Assembly (NCBI GenBank): GCA_028023455.1
Contig: JAQFVV010006274.1
Location: 1,550,001-1,614,000 of the forward strand
Source of the DNA: Epiperipatus broadwayi
Lineage: Eukaryota; Onychophora; Udeonychophora; Euonychophora; Peripatidae
Length of the DNA stretch: 64,000 nt
Direction: 5' to 3'
Positions within the stretch are counted from its first letter, which is position 1; every line of letters starts with the position of its first letter. Below the pieces are notes generated by a model. The model was not told the DNA's origin, ran no database searches, and worked only from the letters and a program-made list of their open reading frames with translations. The translations under genes were made by a program, and so were the position numbers. This document shows, piece by piece, positions 25,351 through 36,870 of the stretch.

Positions 25351-25355
<5 letters not shown>

Positions 25356-25365
25356 ACATGTATTA

Positions 25366-25760
25366 CTTGTTAAGTTTAAAAAATATTAAGAAATCAATTT
25401 TAAATTCTTGTTAATTTTCAAAAATATTAATAAAGCTCTTATAAATTCCATTCACAAGGTTTAATTATTATTTTTTACTCCTGTCTATTATAACATAACA
25501 AATGTTAACACTATGTGAACATTGTTGTGATTTTTTATGTTTAGCACAAAATTATAGTTGAACATCTTTATTTTTATTTATTTTTTAAATATTTTGCCAA
25601 AAGGATTAAAATGTGAGATCTTCTATTGTCAGAAGAACATGCAGTAGAGTGTTTTCAAAATTACAAGGTACTAACCAACAAATGAGAATATTTCCACAGC
25701 AGTGGTTGTTCGGTATCTTGTGCAGAAAGACTGGAGAATGCTTTATTGTAATTATTACAG
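25366..25760 (+). mobile_element. Merlin-like transposon fragment (copy C)
   Basis: Two pieces resemble other Merlin relics here. At about 25615-25680 a plus frame reads LLSEEHAVECFQNYKVL, comparable to the FLQ block at the transposase N-terminus. Next, 25676-25745 is similar at the DNA level to 34845-34920 of the larger copy (shared AGAATA-TTTCCACAG and TTGTGCAGAAAG-like words). The part between these blocks in an intact transposase is missing, so this is an internally deleted copy. Its ends are not defined. Confidence 0.5.
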
Positions 25761-26949
25761 ATTTACTGCACTTATATTAAATTTATTTTAATTACAATCA
25801 ATTGTACTTGTGTGTAATTTGTTGTAATTTTATAATAATCTTAAAAAAATAAAAATATTAAATAGGACAGCTATCTAGTTGCCATATTGTTTTCAAGATT
25901 TATTCGACATCCCTGGAAATGGAACATTATAAAAATAAATGTTTGACAAGCTTCTGGTGAAGGGATAATATGTAAGTACCTATTCTGCTATTTATTTTTG
26001 GAATAATCTATTTTACTTTGAACCACCCAATGACCAACCACAATGTCATATTGAGTCCATGTATGCATAACATTGACATGGGAATTAAGGTGTTTAGCAG
26101 TGTTCATTGCTGATTTTCAAACTTGATTATTAATTTAATATTTTTTTTATTCTTTTATTTGAATAGTATCCTTTACTATTACAAATAAATGAGTTGTATT
26201 GTTGATTTAATATTTCAGTTAATCCACTATTAGTTGAACAGATGGGCAATGCATTAAATATAACTGATTTTTTAAATAAGAGTTTTATCTTGAAATGTAG
26301 ACATGATACTGTACACTTTTCCATATGTTATTAGTTATTTATCTCTGAAGTTATTCAGATTTACATATTATATTTAATTGTAATTCTAAAACCAAAATCT
26401 TCTGCCAGGTATTTTGGCACATCTTGTGAAGTTTTAGTCTTTTATAATGTTTTCCAAGATTTTTATCTTTATCAAAATAGGTTTTAGAATTTAGAAATTG
26501 ATGAAAACTTGAGTGCCAATCTATTATAGTCAGAAATTAATTTATGATTTTATCATTGTATCTTTAAAATTTTAAGAGGCATCTTTAAAGAAAATTTTAC
26601 AATGCCACGATGACTTTGGCAAAATAACATTATTATATGCAACTAATTTAGTTGAAGTACTTACATTATTATGATGAAATACTTTACCTCCTGATTTACT
26701 AATACCCCACATTGGAAGTCTGTGTTGTCCTCAGTATGTCTGCCTTACTATCTATAAAGCTAATTCACATTGTCAAACTGATAATTATCTGAGCTAAGAT
26801 TTACTAAAGATTTTTTTTTCTCTATCTCATCTTTAATGTCGAAATAGTAGTACAATCAGTAACATGCCTGTATTTAAAAGTCAAAAAGATCAAGTTCTGG
26901 TCATTAATTTTAATTAATTCACATGAAAAAAAATCAATAAAACCAGTAT
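25761..26949. other. AT-rich non-coding DNA
   Basis: Nothing recognisable apart from short AT-rich words. Confidence 0.5.
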
Positions 26950-27497
26950 TAACTGAAACACAGGCTTATTCTATACCTGTGTCTATATATGTAATATATA
27001 GGGTATATGAGCACAGACTTTCAGATGACCCATCACTCTCCACTCTATCTAATAACACTGATACACTCAAGCACATATATGCTGAAAAGATAAATAATCA
27101 CCAATATACGTATTTCATGCTAAACCAGCAATCATCAGTTGGTCCAGATTATCATCTCCCACACATATATACTATAAGTGCTCAGATATATATTAAGATA
27201 GACAATCTTCATACTTTAATGGACAGGCTACAATCTACTACACACTCCAATTCTTCAACCGTCCATGCAATTGAAAATCTGATAATGGAATGCTCGAAGG
27301 CCACCCTGAGGCCGAGATTCTTGTCACACCCATGTTGACCTAAGGTCAATCTGAACCCCACATGTACAGGACATAATCCATTTAATACATATGCAAGGAT
27401 GGGCAGACATCTCTACAATGTAATAACTGAAACACAGGCTTATTCTATACCTGTGTCTATATATGTAATATATAGGGTATATGAGCACAGACTTTCA
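26950..27497 (+). mobile_element. Element with exact 74-bp direct terminal repeats
   Basis: 26950-27023 and 27424-27497 are identical over 74 bp and flank a 400-bp, less AT-rich interior. Within each repeat, from 26953 and 27427, the sequence runs TGAAACACAGG to GACTTTCA, so it begins TG and ends CA as retroviral-type LTRs do. It also contains a 7-bp inverted pair, ACACAGG and CCTGTGT. A 119-residue plus-strand open frame spans the first repeat and interior (26979-27338), with no recognised family. No primer-binding site, polypurine tract or target duplication was seen. It may be a tiny LTR element or a simple tandem duplication. Confidence 0.55.
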
Positions 27498-28209
27498 TAT
27501 TTTGCATTACCTATTTATTTAATCATATTATTAATTCAAAAAATAGTTTCACTTTTATTTTATAAATAATATCTTTTTGTTTTTGATGCATCTTAATTGT
27601 ATATTCACATTTAATAAAAAAAATATATGAAAATTATTTTTGGTATGTGTTTCTCCCTATATATTTATGTTTATATATATACACATAGAAAAAATGAAGA
27701 AGATAATTAGGGAAAAACTATAACTAAATAATGATGAAAAAACATACTGCACAATAAAAAAATGAAGATAAAACGGAATCCTGTGATTGAAAGAATTAAG
27801 AAGAAAAAATGTTTTTAATGAATTAACAAACATTTGATAGCGTTGTAATTAGGGATAGTTATCATTGCTCTTTTAATTAATGCTTCTAAAATTTACATCT
27901 TATAGTATGTTTTAATTTGTTAATTTTTAAATTAAAATGCTTTTTTTGTGGGTGCCCCCATATAATTCATAAAATATTCCATCTGTCATTCAATTTTATA
28001 ATATTTCTACCTAAAATCTCCAATTAGTATTTTTTTTTTTTGTATAATCTTTTTGTAGAACTAAATAGTCAAAATGATTTTATTAATTAAAAAAAAAAAA
28101 AGCATTATAGCTAAAACATATATTGGTTGGAAGATTATGTGCTTAGTCATATACATTAATTTACATGTTAACTGCCTATCTATATACATACGTTTTTGTC
28201 TGCTTATAG
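27498..28209. other. Non-coding DNA upstream of the UBR-like exon
   Basis: AT-rich, interpreted as intron. Its 3' edge reads TTTTTGTCTGCTTATAG, a plausible polypyrimidine tract and AG acceptor ending at 28209. Confidence 0.5.
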
Positions 28210-28343
28210 GGTAACGTGTCCATATAAACCTCAGCCATGGCAATTATTAGAACATCTAAAACTAGCCTGCTTACCTTTTTTACGTTGCACTGCAATCCTA
28301 TTCCATTATCTTATGGATATGCCTTCTCCTGCAGAACTTCAAG
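28210..28343 (+). CDS. Exon resembling the C-terminal region of UBR1/UBR2-type E3 ubiquitin ligase
   Basis: A 134-bp candidate internal exon between an AG acceptor (28208-28209) and a CAAG|GTAAAT donor. It encodes CPYKPQPWQLLEHLKLAC, then LPFLRCTAILFHYL, then PSPAELQ. The LPFLRC-A-LFFHYL-(G/x)-P-(P/A)-EEL pattern is one I associate with the C-terminal part of UBR1/UBR2 N-recognins, RING E3 ligases of the N-degron pathway that ubiquitinate proteins with destabilising N-termini. The exon starts with the last base of a codon and ends with the first of the next. No other exon of this gene was recognised; flanking introns must be long. The family call rests on memory of the motif. Confidence 0.6.
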
Positions 28344-28654
28344 GTAAATATATTAAAGTTGTTAATAGTTTTCATTATTTTAATATGCAAATTGTTTTAA
28401 GCTTTCGGTTTTATCGAAAGTGATTTTAATTGAATTATATTATATATGGAATTATATTTTATAAATCTTATTTATTTTTAACTTTTTTTTTTTCAAAATG
28501 GATATGTATTTACGATATGATGTATCACTATTATTATTTATCACACATCAGATGGATGATGGGAATTTAATACATATGTAAATATGCAAATAAAACCACT
28601 AATGTTACATGCTGTTAAGTAATTATTATTTCAAAGTCTCTCATATTGAAATTT

Positions 28655-28732
28655 TCAGAAACTTTCACTTAGTTGTTTGGATTTGCACTGAACAGCTTCA
28701 TCAAGTAGATGCCAGTCTTTGTCAGTTCCATT
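28655..28732 (-). CDS. Candidate terminal exon, minus strand
   Basis: On the minus strand a good acceptor (CTGATTTTTGTTGACAG, ending at 28733) is followed by 25 codons and a stop. The open segment reads NGTDKDWHLLDEAVQCKSKQ and then LSESF, with a soluble, acidic-to-mixed composition. If real, it is the last coding exon of a gene convergent with the UBR-like exon 300 bp away. I do not recognise a family and the segment is short, so chance is a serious alternative. Confidence 0.25.
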   Translation of the reverse strand, partial: NGTDKDWHLLDEAVQCKSKQLSESF

Positions 28733-29292
28733 CTGTCAACAAAAATCAGATATTATATTGATCAAAAACTTACCATTTTTAATACAGTGCATAAAATTGT
28801 GTATTGCTATTTAAATTAATATAATTCACAACATCAAATCTATTATATAAGCTAGAGAAAATCATTTTATTTTAAACTTAAAAATCATATTATAGTAAAC
28901 AATAAGACATAAATATATATAATATTAAGCAAACAAACAATATATAATGGTCTCTAAAAAAAATATCTGAATGGCTAATCTTACATGCTGGGGGGGAAAA
29001 AACATTATTTAAGTTTCTTTAACTGAACTATTAAAACTTTTTGATTTCCATAAGATTTGATCATAGTTATTAGAAGGAGGGGTAATAGGAGCTGAAACCT
29101 AAATAAAGAAGCTCTTCAAATGGAAATTTTAATCTTGTGTGATGGCTTTTTGTATATTTCAGTGCACAGATTTTTCAATGTCATCTTTTACAGCATGTAA
29201 TATCATATCTTTATTCTTTGAGATGGTTTCTCATTATGAACTATATATAATATTGTATAATTAACTATATATAAGATAGAATTCAAATATTC
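28733..29292. other. AT-rich non-coding DNA
   Basis: No recognised feature until the left end of the Merlin-like element at 29293. Confidence 0.5.
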
Positions 29293-29679
29293 GGTACTTG
29301 TGAGTTTTTAGTTAAACCAAGATGGCAGCCTATATTTTTTATCAATATACAATATTATTGTTAAATTTTTTTTTAAAAAAGATAAACTCTGATAAATTTC
29401 ATTAACAATCTTTATTTCAATTTTTTTTTTACTTCCTCCCCAAAAGCATTTATAAAATAATAAGTGGGTATCTAGCCTACAATCTCCCAAAGCTGTGTTT
29501 GTTAAAATTTTAAAAAAAAGTAATAAATTCCAATAAATTTAATTGGCAATCTTTATTTCAATTTTTTTTTTTAATTTACTACCTAAAGATGTGTTAATTA
29601 CAATTACAAAAAATGTGTGGAGAGCCTACAATTTCCTGAAGATGTGTTAATTGAATTTATAAAAAATGAACCAATATAT

Positions 29680-31861
29680 TGTAACGATCCGGAGAAAGGC
29701 GCTTAACGTAAACTGCACTACAGGGCGCCATCTAGGCATTTGAACCTAGAAAATTTTATAAAGTAGGCAGATATGTAAGTCAAAAAAAAAAAAATTTTTT
29801 TTAAATATTTTGGTTCCGGTCGTTAGCCCATGTCACTAGCTCAGGGAGTAGCAGAGATTTAATAATATCATATCTTATCTAATTAGATTTCAACATTAAA
29901 AAATAAATAAAATAAGCCACTGCCAGTAATTAGCATACAAACATTTATTTATGCACATATATATAAGATTTAAAATTATTTTAGTATTAGTTTTACATTT
30001 TAACATTTAACATTATTTTAACTTTGATTTTTGACTTTAATTTACATTTAATTACTATTATATTCTAATTTTACATTTTAATTAAGTTCGCACAGATAAA
30101 TTTATGAAAGCTTGTTTATAATGTTGAATATAGATCGGTTACATAGATTTCACGGTCAAAAACATTTCAAAGTAAACATAAACGATCAAAATACAAAATT
30201 ATTGATTACTGACAATTGCAGAGGGAAATTTATACGTAACCCAATAGTATTCACCATAAAATACTTGCATTGTCACCAATAACTTAAAAGACATCCGAAT
30301 AAATACATTTTAGATACTCACCGTAAGGTATCATTATTTATCGAATGTCTATATATTTTGATCAAATATGGAAACGCAAAACATAGTTAACCAATAAACA
30401 ATCCATGCAAGCGTCTATAAACAACTTAAATTTAATGCATTTTCATTTAGGATCGAGTATGAATATACTACATAAATTTGCATTTGAAAATAAAACATTC
30501 TATCCCCATTTAACCTTAGGCTAAAATTCGCAGTCAAACTGGCATCAATTCATCTGATATATCGATGTATTCAATGTAATAAAATACGGCAGCACAAAAG
30601 GTTAAGAGAAGAAATTGCCTCTTATGAGATAGGAATATTACATCTGCAAAGAAGAGCAATAAAAGAAAAAACTCCATAGAAAGGAACTGCGGTATCCGAC
30701 TTATCATTCCTTCCATAGGCAAACGGAAGTGTGCGGCGTATGAAGCGATTCTGCCCATAGCGAATCAATATTACATCTACTACTCACACCAATATATCCA
30801 ATCCATTGACCCAATTTAACCACGAAACAAATAACCTAAGATTACCCTCCCCTAATATAACTTTACAAATCTATACAGCCATTCACGCCCGACTTAAGTT
30901 TAACATTTATATAATTTAACTTAACGGAAAACAGAAATTAAATTATAAATAAACTTAAAGAACAAAATTAAATAAATGGAAATGATTTTACATAAATAAG
31001 AAAAAAAATACATCAAATAACACTATTAATAAAGAATTTAGTTTGGTCAGATAGGATCATATTGCAATCATTTAAATATAAAAAATTTTAATTTAATGTT
31101 CATTATTTATAAAGTTCTTACGGTTTAAAACATCCAACTTTATCCGTTGCTTGCCATGAACGTAAATTCCCACGCCGTCCTAAGATTGATATTCTGTTGG
31201 CCGATTTATTTATCCATCCGGAGGTTTTTGTTTTAACTGGTCCTCAATGTAGAAAAACGATAGTTCATTTCTCTTTTCTTTAACAGCTGAAAGAATTGAC
31301 CATGCGTCTGTCAATTCCTTCACCTCAACTCCGTACTAATACATATAGTCACATCGTAATAATCAAAACAACTCCCCTTTAATAATTTCCAAATTTTCCT
31401 TTTATACGTATTCGAAGGATTGATTTGGCATTATGTCATCGATGTGATGATCCTTTCGCTGAGGTCCGATTTCCCGATGGATTTCTTTCATTGGCTATTT
31501 GTTTCTATTGTTTTCCTATCTGACCGCTGTTTTTACATTTAAATGCCCAAGGCTGGTTTACATTTAACTAATTAACAATCATTTCCATTTCTGATTAATT
31601 AACCTGTTTTCCAAATCAAATATATATTTTTATCTCTAAATCTTTTTAAAATTTAGTTTTAAAATACTTTTTCTTTAATAAAGTTTTATTTTAATAATTT
31701 TTCATTATCTGTGCGATTTAATATATAAGAGTTTAAGATGATATTTAATTTCAATTTTTAATTCTTAAAGAAAATTTTTAAATGCGAACTTTTTAATTTA
31801 CTTTCATGTTTAATAAATTTAAAAAAAAAAAACAATGTAATGAACATCTATGCTCGTTACA
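29680..31861. mobile_element. Solo-LTR-like insertion, TGTAACGA...TCGTTACA
   Basis: The segment starts TGTAACGATC and ends GCTCGTTACA, giving TG...CA termini in a short inverted repeat, as in LTRs. The flanks are both ATATAT (29674-29679 and 31862-31867), compatible with a short target duplication although low in complexity. The interior is less AT-rich than its surroundings. I see no polymerase or integrase motif, so a solo LTR or an unknown inverted-end element is likely. The minus-strand 74-residue frame at 30758-30534 is unrecognised. Confidence 0.4.
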
Positions 31862-31867
31862 ATATAT

Positions 31868-34200
31868 ATTTTAACAGTCAACCCCATATATCATTTATAA
31901 TGCTTGGCAAAAGTAGATTTTTGAAATGGATAAGTGGACCACATGGGATAATGGATGTAATACTATGGCTGTCTAGTCACCATAACACCTGTAGACAGAA
32001 TTTGACCACTGTCTACTGAATTGAAATTTGAATACAAATCAATTATCTTTTGGAATTTCATAAACACAATTTTTACATCTTGTGTAGATCTTATCTATGA
32101 ATTTAAGTTAAAAGTTTCTGTTAAAAGTTTTTCCGGTCGCCATTATCTCTTAAGTAAAATATATAAACTTTTACGGAAAAAGTATATTTATGAGCGCCAA
32201 TCTCATTAGCGCAGTGAGAATTATACTTTCCCTATAACCCCTAATGATCCTACTACTACTATCTAATGAGGTGTCCGACCCTATCAGCTAGCTCATTCTC
32301 AGGGTTGGGAGGAAAACCTATCGGATGAACGGAGGTATGGAGAAATAGGCCTATTTGAACGCTCTCTTCCCCTCTTTCTAAATCTCTTAAACCTGCTCGC
32401 ATATAACTTGCGATTAGCTGTATTGAATTCCCTGTCTTTAAACATTTATTCCATTAGTTAATTGCTCAAATTTATTTCTTAAACTTAAGGTTTGAGTTTT
32501 AAAATCTATTTAATACATACGTGCCTATTCATATCCGGTGTATTTAATTAGTTTTGCGATACATCTTGGCAGGGAAAGCAATAGACAAACATAAACGATA
32601 AATCAATAGATAATTCCAGTTATAAGGTAAGTATATAACTTTTATTATTAATTTATTAAAACATATTATTCATAAGACAAAAAATATATAAATAATTCTC
32701 ATATCAAAGTATACCAAAGCAATAACAATAAACAAAAATTTTTACTAAATAACACAGAAATGTTGATTGGGATAAAAAAAAAATATAGATACAGTTATAC
32801 GCTGCAACTCAAATTACTAATTTAACCATATATAATTATTCAGAGGGTAACGATAGGCAATTCTAAGTTTATATTAATATAAAGAGAATCATATTACCTT
32901 GTGGACCTCGGGGTTTTAATAATAATATATTCACTTACGTATGTTTAGGTAGTTCTAAGTTCACAATCCATAAGAAATCGAGGTTTTATTTTATTTAAGA
33001 GAGATATCTGCTATTGTAAAGTCCGGCATTAGTGTCCATTTTAGTATTAACGGGACATGAAGCAAAATAATAACGATGTCATGTGTAAATCTTTCAATGG
33101 AAACTTGTTTATCATATTAGATTCTATCCTTTTTCTTTAACTCTATGTTATTTAGTGTAGCATCTTGGTGAGGTTCTTAGGTTTCTCGTGCTGGCAGATG
33201 GTAGGTAGAATTAGCTCCGTACTTGTAGCAGATGGTGACGCCCTTCACGTATCTGCTGTTACCCCATTATTACAAATGTTGACATTTTATAAATTGATTC
33301 AAGATACATTTCTTCTGCAAATCAGTTAATTCAAAAACTTTGATGTCCTTTATAACCACGAAAGCATAGCCATCCGAATTAATATATCAAAATAAATATA
33401 TAAATTAATATCACTCTCTCCAAAATGTCCCCTGTTCTCTTCTGCTCAGCTGTTCCAATTCAATTAATTATTTTTTTCTTTTTTTTTTTACTTTTTCCAA
33501 AAAAAAAGAGTTTATCAGCATTTTGATCTCTTTCTCTGGAATGCTTTTAACATTTTTTTTTTCATTTTTGGTATTTTTGTCCACTGTACATTCATTAGAG
33601 TTTTCTCAGAATTTAAAGTAGTTAAGTATTGTATCAAAAAACAAAGACTTGCCTAGAGGCATAGATAGCAAATTTTTTTCGTTACCCTCATTAAACTAAG
33701 ATACGATAATAAAAAAATGTATATTTGAAACAATTCGTTAAAAAAAAACTAGATATTTGCATATAACTGTATTTCTCAAATTTGTAATAACATATTTTTA
33801 AAAAAAAATGTTTTGAAATAAATAATTATACCTCTTTAATCCCTTTCTTTTTCCATTTTGTTTTCTTTTTTTAAAAAAAAATTTCAACATTTATCTCCCT
33901 TACATATGTATATATCTCACTCTTCATACATCATATTTAAACATATTGAAGACAATTTAAATAATTACGTGTATCAAGGGTAGTTGGTAAGTGCTATTTA
34001 ATTTTCTTGTAACAGGGTTTGAACCTGGCTATTGTTACAATATAAATACATTATTTACAGTTTATTCTTCTCACCAGTGTACAATCCAACATAAATTCTG
34101 CTAATTAGTAATCCAAGTATTGTCACATGTTTTCCTGATGTTTTTTATTTTGCCATTTGGGCAGCACTCAAAATCTTTCAATGTTTTGCGTAATGCTTCC
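31868..34200. other. Unclassified DNA inside copy D
   Basis: About 32190-32420 and 33140-33270 are relatively GC-rich and non-repetitive within the window, but show no protein motif. At about 33995-34030 a 34-bp word runs TTGTAACA...TGTTACAA, a short inverted pair like the LTR-type ends at 29680/31861. This may be the remains of further insertions. A TGGTGACGCCC word at 33233-33243 looks like a primer-binding site but stands alone. Confidence 0.35.
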
Positions 34201-34759
34201 AAAATCATTACAGATGTTCTGAGGGCCTACAATCTCTCAAAGGTCTTAGTTGTTAAACTAAAAAAAAAAAAAAATCAAAAAAGTAATAAATTCTGATAAA
34301 TTTTGAAAATTTCGTTAAGAATATTTATTTCCATTTTTTTTTTTTTACTTATATTACAATGTGAAAGCTATGAGCCACCCTTAACCTTGTTGTAACTTTC
34401 ATTTCAGTGTGTTTCTTTTTGACCACAGTTTTTTTTTGTAAATTGTGCTAATGATCAAAATTGGAGTATTTCCGAAGGTATGCGATCCTATCCTCCAGAA
34501 ACATGCATTAATGGTCATGATATGTAACTTTATATTCAAATATTCTCAAAAAAGAGAAGTAACATGAAATCATGTTTGAACAGTATATTCCTTTGTAAAG
34601 AAACATAGTGTGTGGGCTCTAAAATTTCAATTTTGACAACACTCCGATGAATTTACTTCTAGAGTAGAGATTCAATGTCAGTTAAATAGGGAAAAGATCA
34701 ACTGGATTTGTGAAATCACACTATCATATGATTGGAACAGTTACCTGAGGCAAGTCTGC

Positions 34760-35310
34760 ACATCTAATCTTTTATCTTGACCATCATGCAAAATCAGACG
34801 GCCTAACAGAATTGTTGAAATCAGCAAAATTCTTTTTGCCACGCACAAAAATCAACAAGGGAGAATACTTCCACAGTAGTAGTTATTTGGTGGCTTATGC
34901 AGAGAAACCAATGACTGCTTTCTTGCAACAGTTCCAGGTAGAACAATGGCTATTCTTATGGACATGATAAAACAAAATGTCGCAGATGAATCTACAATTT
35001 ATTCAGATTGCTGGAAGACATTTAAAAGTGATGAATTAAGGCATGCAGGATTTGAACATTTCCAAGTGAATCAATCACTGGTATAACTTTGTTGATCCAG
35101 CGACTAGCGCACATGCACAAAACATTGAAATACTTTGGGAGCTGGCCAAATGGTGAGATAAAAAACACCAGGGAACTGTGTGACAATACCTGGATTTCTA
35201 TTTAGTAGAATTTATGTGGCATCAATTGCAACAAGAACAACATTTATTTGTAGAGATTTTGGAAGCCATTAGGATTTGCATGCCACTAACATGAATAAAC
35301 TGTAAATATA
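34760..35310 (+). pseudogene. Merlin-type (IS1595/ISXO2-like) transposase, catalytic region, frameshifted
   Basis: From 34938 the frame reads VPGRTMAILMDMIKQNVADE, then STIYSDCWKTFKS, where the Asp at 35006-35008 corresponds to the second catalytic residue of the DDE/D nuclease. A +1 shift at about 35081 (stop at 35084-35086) moves into YNFVDPATSAHAQNIEILW, whose Glu at 35127-35129 is the third catalytic residue in the family's H-x-QNIE-x-x-W block. Further stops follow in a segment resembling YLDFYLVEFMW. Such enzymes cut and join transposon ends. The first catalytic Asp was not located, and this copy is dead. Confidence 0.75.
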
Positions 35311-35660
35311 TATATATGGTTTATTTTAACTAACATATCTTCAGGAGATTGTAGGCCTTCCACTTATTTTTGTAAACATAACTAGTGAAAGAAAAAATAA
35401 ATGTTGTCAATTAAATTTATTATAATTTATTCCTTCTTTTTTTAATTTAACATTAATTTTGTAAACGTTTTTGGGGGAAGAAGAAAAAACAATTGAAATA
35501 AAGATTGTTAATGAAATTTATCAGAACTTATTTGTTTTTGTTTTTTTTTAATTTAACATTAGTTTTGTATAAACATAGAAAGAACATTAGTTTTGTATAT
35601 TTATCAAAAATATGGGCTGCCATCTTGGTTTACCTGAAAACTCACAAGTACCAAATATTA

Positions 35661-36439
35661 TCCATTAAGTGACACCATATAAATTTTAAATTACTTGGCT
35701 TTAATTAGTGATCCAATATTGGATTTCACCATAGATAAAATTATTAATATTTTCCCATTTTTAAGGTATTATATGATCACAATTGAATATCTATTTATGT
35801 CTTAATTCTTTCATTAGATTAACTATTTATTTTTCTTTGTGGTTAAAATAATTGCACCAGAAGCATTTGTGAGTTTAAAACATTTCAAAAAATAAATATA
35901 TACATAGAAACATTTTTGAGCTATGCAAATAATCATAAAAATTTTGAATTTGTAACAATCTGGATTGATTTGCTGAATTCTAGAAAAATATTCTCTCCAT
36001 GGAAAGTAACACATTTATTTATAATTATATTTGAGGTAAGTTAATGCAATAAATTGCATTTTAGTTAAAGTTATTTATGTTAAAAGATTTATATAGGCAT
36101 ATTAAGAATAGATTAGACATTTTTATTTGAAGCTGAATTTATTTCAAAAAATTAATAGGTTATGCAATTGAAATGATAAGGACTGTTATTGGGAAGTATT
36201 TTGAAAGAAAATAAAGGCTAATATTGGCTTTATTGATCTTGAAAGATATTTGATAAAGTGAATTGAATTATTGTATTAAAGAAAAGGCACAAATTGGAAG
36301 GTAATATAACTTATGAAATTTGGATGTGTGCTAATGATGTTTTATAAGATTGAATTGTTTTTCTGCATAAAAAGATATACAATAAGGCCATGAACTATAC
36401 AATATCAATGTGCATGACAACTATTATATTCTATCCAAA
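35661..36439. other. AT-rich non-coding DNA
   Basis: No gene or repeat recognised. Confidence 0.45.
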
Positions 36440-36870
36440 AAAAAATGTAAACAAAAAAAAAATCATTAGTTGTGTTTATATATTAGACTAATTCCATCAT
36501 AGTGTGACTATACATAATATATGGAAAACCACTAAACATCACATGATCACCTTCTCTATACTAGCACATAATTGTTGTAAACAAAGGCAAAACTATCCAT
36601 ACAGTAGTGCCACCCTGTGCCAAACAGAGTAATCAATGGTTGCCAGAAGGCTTGTGCATAAAATCCCTATCTAGTGCCTACTCATCCAATATCCCCAGAC
36701 TAGTTTCTGGCTCGTGGCCATCATCAGTGAGGAACCTTGGTTCTGAGAGCACTGCACCTAGATACACAAAGTATGACATAAGTAAGAGGGGTATGGAACA
36801 AAATGTAGTGTATATTGCGACTCCACTATATCAGATAAGGATGTTATTAATGTGTTAAGTTTTAATACTT
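36440..36870 (-). mobile_element. Penelope-like or retrozyme-like remnant carrying a hammerhead
   Basis: A patch of about 300 bp (36580-36860), clearly richer in G and C than its surroundings, contains a hammerhead ribozyme on the minus strand. Hammerheads of this compact type are known from the terminal repeats of Penelope-like elements and from the small non-autonomous retrozymes of plants and animals. No reverse transcriptase or second ribozyme copy was seen nearby, so only a fragment remains. The plus-strand 83-residue open frame at 36607-36858 overlaps the ribozyme and is probably not a protein gene. Confidence 0.5.
36686..36740 (-). ncRNA. Type I hammerhead ribozyme
   Basis: Read on the minus strand: CUGAUGA (36727-36721), stem II UGGC/GCCA closing a 5-base loop (36720-36708), GAAAC (36707-36703), a UA bridge, then GUC (36700-36698), with predicted cleavage between 36698 and 36697. 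Helix I is formed by CCAA-GGU-UCCUCA (36740-36728) with UGGGGA-UA-UUGG (36697-36686): six pairs next to the core (one G-U), an internal loop, then four pairs. Helix III is minimal (A-U and C-G with a two-base loop), as in hammerheads of Penelope-like elements, which may act as dimers. All catalytic-core bases are present. Confidence 0.8.

Larger units (their letters stand above)
29293..35652 (+). mobile_element. Merlin-like DNA transposon with nested LTR insertion (copy D)
   Basis: The left end (29293 onward, GGTACTTGTGAGTTTT) and the right end (to 35652) are inverted copies; both carry the word AAACCAAGATGGCAGCC or its complement. Similarity extends about 200 bp inward (29293-29490 against 35440-35652). 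The flanks are AAATATTC (29285-29292) and AAATATTA (35653-35660), a 7-of-8 match, and Merlin elements make 8-9-bp target duplications. A plus-strand transposase relic lies near the right end (about 34760-35310). Both ends contain internal repeats with GCCTACAATCTC words. A 2.2-kb LTR-like insertion (29680-31861) and further foreign DNA expand it. Alternatively the ends belong to two neighbouring copies in opposite orientation. Confidence 0.6.

Noticed and set aside
33995-34030. GGGTTTGAACCTGG resembling a tRNA T-arm
   Set aside because: It is a local palindrome inside TTGTAACA...TGTTACAA; no acceptor stem or anticodon arm was found.
36607-36858. 83-residue plus-strand open frame
   Set aside because: It overlaps the hammerhead on the opposite strand and has no recognisable domain; structured non-coding sequence explains the composition better.
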